Below are positions 22,075 through 27,074 of a stretch of 27,074 nt of DNA, piece after piece. This DNA comes from UBA6049 sp965662345 (GTDB lineage: Bacteria; Bacteroidota; Bacteroidia; Flavobacteriales_G; Salibacteraceae). Positions within the stretch are counted from its first letter, which is position 1. Every line of letters begins with the position of its first letter. A program made the position numbers and the translations under genes. Location: NCBI GenBank assembly GCA_965662345.1, contig CBFIHE010000029.1:1-27074 (forward strand), given 5' to 3'. The notes under the pieces are model-generated. The model was not told the DNA's origin, made no database searches, and saw only the letters and a program-made list of their open reading frames with translations.

Positions 22075-24822
22075 CTACTGCTTAATCAAATGTTGCTGGA
22101 AGGTAAATTCTGCACTACGCACCTGAACTATGTAACTCCCCACTTGCAATCCTGAAACGTCTATTTCTGATGTCGTGTTTAAGTCTAAGATTAAACTTCC
22201 AGCCATGTCAAAAATACGAACCGTGTAACTTTTAGCAGCCGTTTGTATCCGAATTATGTCTGTTGCAGGATTCGGATAAATCACAACCTCCGTATTTCTT
22301 GTTGTTGGTCTTGTTGCAAGGCCTGTTATTAGCTCTCCATTATATCGATAAAATGCTGAGTCTGCGGTAACTTTGAGTTCGTCTTCTACTAAGCTTCCAA
22401 CAATTGCAAAAGCAAATATTGCAGTATCCCCAGGGTTGAGTGTGTAGGGGCCTTGACTTATGATTTGAATTATATCAGTACCATTTGGGAATGTTGTACC
22501 CGCATCAAGCCTACCTCCTTTTAGGGCCAAGAATTTCTCTTCTGTAGTAAACGCATTGTACATGTCTATTCCACCATTGCCGCCTAAAACATTATCCACA
22601 CAATAGACATTAGGCTCGCCTGGTAATAAGGATGTAACTCCAAAATATCCAGAGGATGGGTTTTCTGAGAAAGCGTATGCTAATTTTTTTTCCGTTGCGT
22701 AAACAGCTCGATTTTGATCAAAAGGTGCTATATCCCAGTCTGTGAAAAGACCTCCGTGCAAGGAGTCGAGTGTCTGATTGGATTGATTCACCAGAGCATA
22801 CTCTACTACGACATAATTCTCATGCCCTTCATCATCATACGCAACTATACGGTAAGAAACATCTATACCAACTGAGTCTCCAGTAGATCTGAAATCTGAA
22901 AACACACCATATCCATAAAAAGCAGTATCGTCTGCTGTACCTTTTGTAATTACTTCTTTGGCGCTGAACTCACTCTCTAATTGTTGGCCATTTCTAACGT
23001 TATCAATCACCCTTGGGAGACCTCCTGTTTTGAATCCAGCCATAAAGTTCGCCTCATACAATTGAGAACTTGCTCCAACCAAGCGGAAACCAAGTCCATC
23101 ACTCCCTTGGCGTTGCGTATATCCTACACTACTATTACCTGCTACTGTAGTTTCAATATTATTGACAAGCACATTTAAATAGTCTACGTTAACATTAATC
23201 TCTATAAACTGTGTTGTAGCGTATGTTCCATCCGTAATTCCCAACTCCAATACTACAGTTTCATTCACCCCAGCTAGCGGGTTAATTTGAAACAGGAAAG
23301 GGTTGTTATAATTCATAATAGAACCCATAGTTGTAAGCTCTCCCAGGTCTAACTGCATTTGAATGGGTGATATACCAGATGAGCTCGTAGTTAATGTTGC
23401 CGTAAGTGAATCGGTACCATTAAGGTAGTTCGTAAATACTCCTCCTAATGCAATGGTATCTCCAATAGAAAACGCTTCATCATTTCCATCTGTTAATTCA
23501 ATACTTTCATAAACCACGGCTGGATGGGTGATTGCTCCATTAAGCGCATCACCTGGATTCACCATTCCTTTTCCTATCTTGTTTTCGTAGAAACCATTTC
23601 CTCCTATTTGACTAATATCCGTTGCGGTAGCCTTAATTCGCTCAGCAATCTGCAGACCTGTTAAGTTGGGGTAAGATGATTTAATGAGTCCTGCAACTCC
23701 CGCAACGATAGGTGTTGCCATTGAAGTTCCTGAATTCGAACCGTATTCTGCATCGTTTAACGTAGACAAAATGTTAAGGCCAGGGGCCATAACATCTACC
23801 CAATAACCGTAGTTTGAGAAGTTAGCTCTTTGGTTATCTTGTTGCAATGCACCAACTGCAAGAACATAATTATAGGCTGCAGGATAATAAGCTTGGTCTC
23901 TTCCATTATTACCAGCTGCGGCAACAACAAGTGCTCCTTTGTTAATGGCAGCATAGGTAACTACATCTTGAGCAAATGGCGAAAAGTTAAGACTACCCCA
24001 CGAACAGTTTATAATATCAAAACCTTCATCTGCCGCATAAACAATCCCTTGGTATCCTGCTGTAATAGCACGATCTACTCCAACCCTAATAGGTACATGC
24101 GTGCAATTGTAGCCCGTACCAGCAATCCCAATTAAATTATTGGTTGTTGCGGCCGCCAAGCCTCCTACATGAACACCGTGATCGTTTACAGTTGCTTGAG
24201 GAACACCATCGTTGTCAATAAAATCCCAACCATATGTATCATCAACGTAGCCATTATTGTCGTCATCTATTCCGTTTGGTGGGTCATTAGGGTTTGTGTA
24301 GTGATTTGCCGTTAAATCAGGGTGGTCTAAGTCAGACCCCGTATCCAGAATGGCTATTCGTACCGTTGAGTTACCTGTTTCAATTGACCAACCTGCGGCA
24401 GAGCCGATGTTAACATGATGATATTGCTGCGAAAGCAGAGGGTCATTTGGCGTAGAAGCTAATTGAGCATAATAGTTAAGTGCAGCATATTCTAGTTCAG
24501 GAAGAGATTGAAGTTGTTTCAAAACTTTAGACTCACTTACCCCCTCTTTTAAGCGAATTCTGTAAATCAGTGATAAATCTGCGGTGGCATACCCGTTTCT
24601 TGTTTTAAATGCAGGAACTGTTGCATTTGGAAACTCTTTTTTTACGGCATCGGCTTTGCCAGAAATAGCCTCTTTAAAAGATTTCAAATCAATAGCATTA
24701 GCAGAGCAGTTGCCCCTGTACGCTGGCTTTACCTTTACCAATATCACTCCAGGCTCGTACGTTTCACTAGCGCTTAGACCAAGTAAACCAAAACAGAAAA
24801 AGACTACAAGAATTATTCGCAT
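22075..24822 (-). CDS. Secreted subtilisin-like serine protease (S8) with T9SS C-terminal sorting domain
   Basis: A 915-residue exported protease. It has a signal peptide (MRIILVVFFCFGLLGLSAS/E) and an I9-like propeptide region (about 20-125). The S8 catalytic domain (about 150-430) carries Asp160 (ILDTGSDLDHPDL), His215 (NDHGVHVGG), the oxyanion Asn305 (AAAGNNG) and nucleophile Ser367 (GTSMATPIVAG). A calcium-binding-like stretch, DPPNGIDDDNNGYVDD (180-195), sits within the domain. Long beta-rich regions (430-840) follow. A type A T9SS sorting domain (about 842-915) starts VVIYPNPATDIIRI and ends with a KQ-type tail. The His motif has Val where Thr is usual (HGTHV). Its start overlaps the upstream gene by 10 nt. 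It is expected to be cell-surface or released. Confidence 0.93.
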   Translation of the reverse strand: MRIILVVFFCFGLLGLSASETYEPGVILVKVKPAYRGNCSANAIDLKSFKEAISGKADAVKKEFPNATVPAFKTRNGYATADLSLIYRIRLKEGVSESKVLKQLQSLPELEYAALNYYAQLASTPNDPLLSQQYHHVNIGSAAGWSIETGNSTVRIAILDTGSDLDHPDLTANHYTNPNDPPNGIDDDNNGYVDDTYGWDFIDNDGVPQATVNDHGVHVGGLAAATTNNLIGIAGTGYNCTHVPIRVGVDRAITAGYQGIVYAADEGFDIINCSWGSLNFSPFAQDVVTYAAINKGALVVAAAGNNGRDQAYYPAAYNYVLAVGALQQDNQRANFSNYGYWVDVMAPGLNILSTLNDAEYGSNSGTSMATPIVAGVAGLIKSSYPNLTGLQIAERIKATATDISQIGGNGFYENKIGKGMVNPGDALNGAITHPAVVYESIELTDGNDEAFSIGDTIALGGVFTNYLNGTDSLTATLTTSSSGISPIQMQLDLGELTTMGSIMNYNNPFLFQINPLAGVNETVVLELGITDGTYATTQFIEINVNVDYLNVLVNNIETTVAGNSSVGYTQRQGSDGLGFRLVGASSQLYEANFMAGFKTGGLPRVIDNVRNGQQLESEFSAKEVITKGTADDTAFYGYGVFSDFRSTGDSVGIDVSYRIVAYDDEGHENYVVVEYALVNQSNQTLDSLHGGLFTDWDIAPFDQNRAVYATEKKLAYAFSENPSSGYFGVTSLLPGEPNVYCVDNVLGGNGGIDMYNAFTTEEKFLALKGGRLDAGTTFPNGTDIIQIISQGPYTLNPGDTAIFAFAIVGSLVEDELKVTADSAFYRYNGELITGLATRPTTRNTEVVIYPNPATDIIRIQTAAKSYTVRIFDMAGSLILDLNTTSEIDVSGLQVGSYIVQVRSAEFTFQQHLIKQ

Positions 24823-25274
24823 GCGCTTATTTCTTTATATGACGGAATGCCCTTTAAAAATGAGTACGACTTTTTACTCAAATCTACTTTGCAACAAAAG
24901 TGTTTAACACCGTTAGTGATAAGTAAAAAGGGAACGTTGTATACTAAATTATAACGTGCTGCCTGGGCAAAGGTTTGTTCGCTAAGTGATACTTCTGGAG
25001 CTTTACACTCCACTAACATCCTTGGCTCTCCGCTTTTTGAGTAAGCAACCAAATCAGATCTCCACTTTTTCCCGTGATACTCCAGTTGTTTCTCAACAGA
25101 AAGGAGACCCACAGGATATGCCAACAATGAATTGAGGTAGTGAATCATATGTTGCCTTACCCATTCTTCTGGCTGCAGAACAACATACTTTCTTCTAACC
25201 ACATCCCAAATCACTTGTCTCCCAGACTCTTCTTTTAGCTTAAAGTTAAATGACGGAAAGTTGAGTTTTTGCAC
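24813..25274 (-). CDS. Orphan PD-(D/E)xK protein, type I restriction HsdR N-terminal-like
   Basis: A protein of 153 residues if started at GTG 25274 (reads MQKLNFPSFNFKLKEESGRQ, the usual start of this family). Alternative ATGs lie at 25316 and 25391 (167 and 192 aa). A nuclease-like core is visible: SVEKQLEYH, RSDLVAY and VECKAP, giving the Glu, Asp and Glu-x-Lys of a PD-(D/E)xK site. The rest (PEEWVRQHMIHYL, NVPFLLITNGVKHFCC) matches the HSDR_N_2 domain. No hsdM, hsdS or helicase lies nearby, so it is not a restriction system. The gene sits next to divergent holA, an arrangement I recall in other Bacteroidota. It ends 10 nt inside the subtilase gene. Substrate unknown. Confidence 0.75.
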   Translation of the reverse strand: MQKLNFPSFNFKLKEESGRQVIWDVVRRKYVVLQPEEWVRQHMIHYLNSLLAYPVGLLSVEKQLEYHGKKWRSDLVAYSKSGEPRMLVECKAPEVSLSEQTFAQAARYNLVYNVPFLLITNGVKHFCCKVDLSKKSYSFLKGIPSYKEISACE

Positions 25275-25357
25275 AGCGCTAATATGCCACAAATTTGTGT
25301 CATTCAAGCCGTGCATTTCGTAAACGGGTCTTTGTATAGCTAGATTTACACAATCGC

Positions 25358-25387
25358 TTGGTAAAGAACGTAACAAACCTACCTTTG
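25358..25387 (+). promoter_or_regulatory. holA promoter (leaderless type)
   Basis: Plus strand TTG (25358-25360), a 19-nt spacer and TACCTTTG (25380-25387), an exact consensus match. The holA ATG starts at 25398, 11 nt after the -7 element, so the mRNA leader is between 0 and about 8 nt. The opposite strand carries TAGGTTTG (25381-25374), a back-to-back -7 element sharing the central TA, but it has no TTG at a suitable -33 distance. Confidence 0.7.
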
Positions 25388-25397
25388 GCATTCTCAA

Positions 25398-26402
25398 ATG
25401 GATTTTCAAGCGCTCAAATACAAGATACAAAGAGGTGACTTAGCCTCTGTTTACCTATTAGATGGGGAAGAACCGTTTTATGTTGATGAATTAGCGAAAG
25501 CTATACTGGAAGTTGCCGTTCCTGAGTCTGAAAGAGATTTCAATCAAGATGTGCTTTACGCGCCTGAAGTAAGTCCAGATCAGGTTATTGATTTGGCACG
25601 ATCTTATCCTATGATGAGTGAGCGGAGATTGGTGATGCTGAAAGAGGCTCAGCAATGGAACAAAAATATATTAGACAAGCTGCTTCCGTACGTGCAAAAC
25701 CCAGTAGAAACAACAGTTTTTGTTGTTATCATGCGCGGGAAGGCCATGGATAAGCGTGCTAAATTGGGTAAGCAATTTGCTTCATCAGGCGTGGTGTTTA
25801 CGGGCAAAATGTTGTACGACAACCAAGTGCCTCGCTGGATTAGTAGCTACGTGCACAACCTTGGTCTAGACATTTCTGATGCGGCTTCGCGCCTCCTAAC
25901 GGAGTATCTTGGAACAGATCTTGGAAGACATGCTAACGAATTAAATAAGCTCTCGATAAACCTAGAAAAAGGTCATAAAATCAATGATTCGGATATTGAA
26001 AAATACATCGGAATCAGCAAAGATTACAACGTATTTGAGCTCAACAAGGCCATTGCCTACAGAAGTATAGACAAGGCTAACTTTATCGCAAAGCGGATGG
26101 GCGAAAACATTAAAGATCACCCCCTGGTTGTTGTACTCCCTGTGCTTGCAACGTTTTTCGTTAAGGTAATGGCTATTCATTTTGAGAAAACGGTAAACAG
26201 ACAAGACATTAGCAAAAAGCTTGGAGTAAACATGTATTTCATAGGTGATTACATGGAGGCTTACAATAATTATCCTGCATCAAAAATTTTCTCTAACATT
26301 ACATTACTCAGAGAATATGATATGCGCACCAAAGGCTCTCTTGGGTCTGGCACATCACATCCTGAGCTACTTAGAGAATTGGTTTATTTGCTAATGCATT
26401 AA
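25398..26402 (+). CDS. holA: DNA polymerase III delta subunit
   Basis: A 334-residue HolA, the sliding-clamp-opening subunit of the clamp loader. The N-terminal region matches the family: YKIQRGDLASVYLLDGEEPF (residues 7-26), then an AAA+-like fold of about 200 residues with SYPMMSERRLVMLKEAQQWN and EYLGTDLGRHANELNKLSIN. The C-terminal collar domain (about 215-334) contains VFELNKAIAYRSIDKANFIA and a helical end. As in other HolA proteins there is no functional Walker A motif. The ATG at 25398 lies just after the -7 element and there is no Shine-Dalgarno sequence. The gene is divergent from the HsdR-like gene and is followed by the TonB-receptor gene after 141 nt. Confidence 0.92.
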   Translation: MDFQALKYKIQRGDLASVYLLDGEEPFYVDELAKAILEVAVPESERDFNQDVLYAPEVSPDQVIDLARSYPMMSERRLVMLKEAQQWNKNILDKLLPYVQNPVETTVFVVIMRGKAMDKRAKLGKQFASSGVVFTGKMLYDNQVPRWISSYVHNLGLDISDAASRLLTEYLGTDLGRHANELNKLSINLEKGHKINDSDIEKYIGISKDYNVFELNKAIAYRSIDKANFIAKRMGENIKDHPLVVVLPVLATFFVKVMAIHFEKTVNRQDISKKLGVNMYFIGDYMEAYNNYPASKIFSNITLLREYDMRTKGSLGSGTSHPELLRELVYLLMH

Positions 26403-26404
26403 AC

Positions 26405-26457
26405 GCTAATCGCCCAAAGTACACCCAACTTTAAACCAAGTTACATCGTTAGCTTTT
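26405..26457 (+). terminator. Possible holA terminator (branched stem)
   Basis: GCTAA (26405-26409) and CG (26411-26412) pair with CGTTAGC (26447-26453), enclosing a small hairpin AACTTTAAACCAAGTT, and TTTT follows. The long, weak stem makes this a low-confidence terminator. Confidence 0.3.
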
Positions 26458-26527
26458 ACATGATTCGTTAAGCACTTGCATCACAGGGCTAGATGATTAC
26501 TTTTGTTCGCCTCTTCCCAAAGTACAC
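26413..26527. repeat. 12-nt direct repeat flanking the TonB-receptor promoter
   Basis: CCCAAAGTACAC occurs at 26413-26424 and again at 26516-26527, 103 nt apart. The second copy lies just after the predicted transcription start of the TonB receptor gene. The two copies may be binding sites for a regulator. The entry spans both copies and the sequence between. Confidence 0.5.
26476..26505 (+). promoter_or_regulatory. TonB-dependent receptor promoter
   Basis: Plus strand TTG (26476-26478), a 19-nt spacer and TACTTTTG (26498-26505), an exact consensus match, with the ATG at 26544. The expected leader is about 33 nt. Confidence 0.7.
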
Positions 26528-26543
26528 TACAACGTAGAATAGA

Positions 26544-27074
26544 ATGAAGAATATCTTACTGATTGCGAGCTTTTTGCTCTTTGCAACATCCCTTTTGGCT
26601 CAAACGGGAACTATTAGAGGATTTGTATACGAAGAAGAATCTGGAGAGCCTGTAATCTTCACCAATGTGTTCCTTAAAGGCACTACCTATGGAGCTTCTA
26701 CCGATGTAAACGGTTACTTCTCTATCAGTAAAATTCCAGCTGGCCAATACACACTTCAGAGTTCTACACTAGGCTATGATACAGCCTCTGTGAATGTTAC
26801 GCTGAAAAAAGGCCAAATCATAAGTGAAAAGCTAATTCTCAGAAAAAAAGCGGTTGACTTGAAAGCGGTTGAAATTTCTGCCGAAAAGCAAGAGGCTAAA
26901 ACAGAGGTGAAAATGTCTGTTCAAAAAGTCACTCCAAAAGATATTCAAAGTATTCCTACTATAGGCGGTGAGGCTGATTTGGCGCAATATCTACAGGTAC
27001 TACCGGGAGTTGTATTTACAGGAGACCAGGGAGGACAACTTTATATTAGAGGTGGTTCACCTATTCAAAATAAG
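26544..27074 (+). CDS. TonB-dependent receptor, N-terminal part (cut by window end)
   Basis: An open reading frame of 177 codons runs off the window. It starts MKNILLIASFLLFATSLLAQ, a signal peptide cleaved after about residue 19-20. Next comes a carboxypeptidase-regulatory-like domain (about 22-105: GTIRGFVYEEESGEPVIFTN, TDVNGYFSISKIPAGQYTL, STLGYDTASVNV) typical of Bacteroidota SusC-like receptors. The start of the TonB plug follows (SVQKVTPKDIQSIPTIGGEA, then the plug signature LPGVVFTGDQGGQLYIRGGS). It should be an outer-membrane importer, but the ligand cannot be told from this part, and no SusD partner is visible. Its promoter is at 26476-26505. Confidence 0.93.
   Translation, partial: MKNILLIASFLLFATSLLAQTGTIRGFVYEEESGEPVIFTNVFLKGTTYGASTDVNGYFSISKIPAGQYTLQSSTLGYDTASVNVTLKKGQIISEKLILRKKAVDLKAVEISAEKQEAKTEVKMSVQKVTPKDIQSIPTIGGEADLAQYLQVLPGVVFTGDQGGQLYIRGGSPIQNK

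Noticed and set aside
24813..25274. A type I restriction-modification system.
   Set aside because: Only an HsdR N-terminal-like domain is present; no hsdM, hsdS or helicase module occurs nearby.
1..27074. CRISPR arrays, insertion sequences or prophage remnants.
   Set aside because: No regularly spaced repeats, transposase frames, terminal inverted repeats or phage genes were seen on either strand.

Overview
The window is a contiguous stretch of housekeeping chromosome from a member of the Bacteroidota, most likely a marine or aquatic Flavobacteriales-type organism. Supporting this: a type III glutamine synthetase, a fused SecDF, lineage-restricted families (DUF2851, DUF5606, DUF393/DCC), a PorE-like TPR/propeller/OmpA protein, a secreted protease with a type IX secretion (T9SS) C-terminal sorting domain, a TonB-dependent receptor with an N-terminal carboxypeptidase-regulatory domain, AT-rich composition, almost no Shine-Dalgarno sequences, and promoters of the Bacteroidota form TTG-N(17-23)-TAnnTTTG. 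I see no CRISPR array, insertion sequence, prophage or pseudogene, and no intergenic stretch above about 220 bases.

Layout. 1-1750 (minus): a ribosome-centred cluster read as rpsU, xerC, hpf, tRNA-Thr. 1749-5606 (minus): an acyl-CoA dehydrogenase, a membrane-anchored helix-hairpin-helix protein and a sodium:amino-acid symporter. 5656-12092 (minus): a tightly packed seven-gene run purM, prfA, pyrF, DUF2851, PspC-like, K+ channel, RmlD-like reductase, with gaps of 2 to 15 nt or short overlaps. 12161-16515 (minus): PorE-like outer-membrane protein and glutamine synthetase III. 16636-20985 (minus): secDF, tatA and a Ca2+/Na+ antiporter. 21121-21543 (plus): a DCC-family thiol oxidoreductase, divergent from secDF. 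21588-25274 (minus): a PD-(D/E)xK (HsdR-N-like) protein, a T9SS-exported subtilase and a DUF5606 protein. 25398 to the end (plus): holA and the start of a TonB-dependent receptor.

The genes fall into themes: translation and ribosome homeostasis (bS21, HPF, RF1, tRNA-Thr), nucleotide and nitrogen metabolism (PurM, PyrF, GlnN), envelope export (SecDF, TatA, PorE-like, T9SS protease, TonB receptor) and ion transport (K+ channel, CaCA antiporter, AGCS symporter).

The most interesting signals are regulatory. rpsU is the only gene with a perfect 8-nt Shine-Dalgarno sequence, as expected if it senses bS21-dependent masking of the anti-Shine-Dalgarno. Several terminator hairpins sit directly against the next gene's promoter or start codon (tRNA-Thr, xerC, purM, tatA). 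holA appears to be transcribed with almost no leader. I found no clearly novel multi-gene system; the findings are ranked accordingly.
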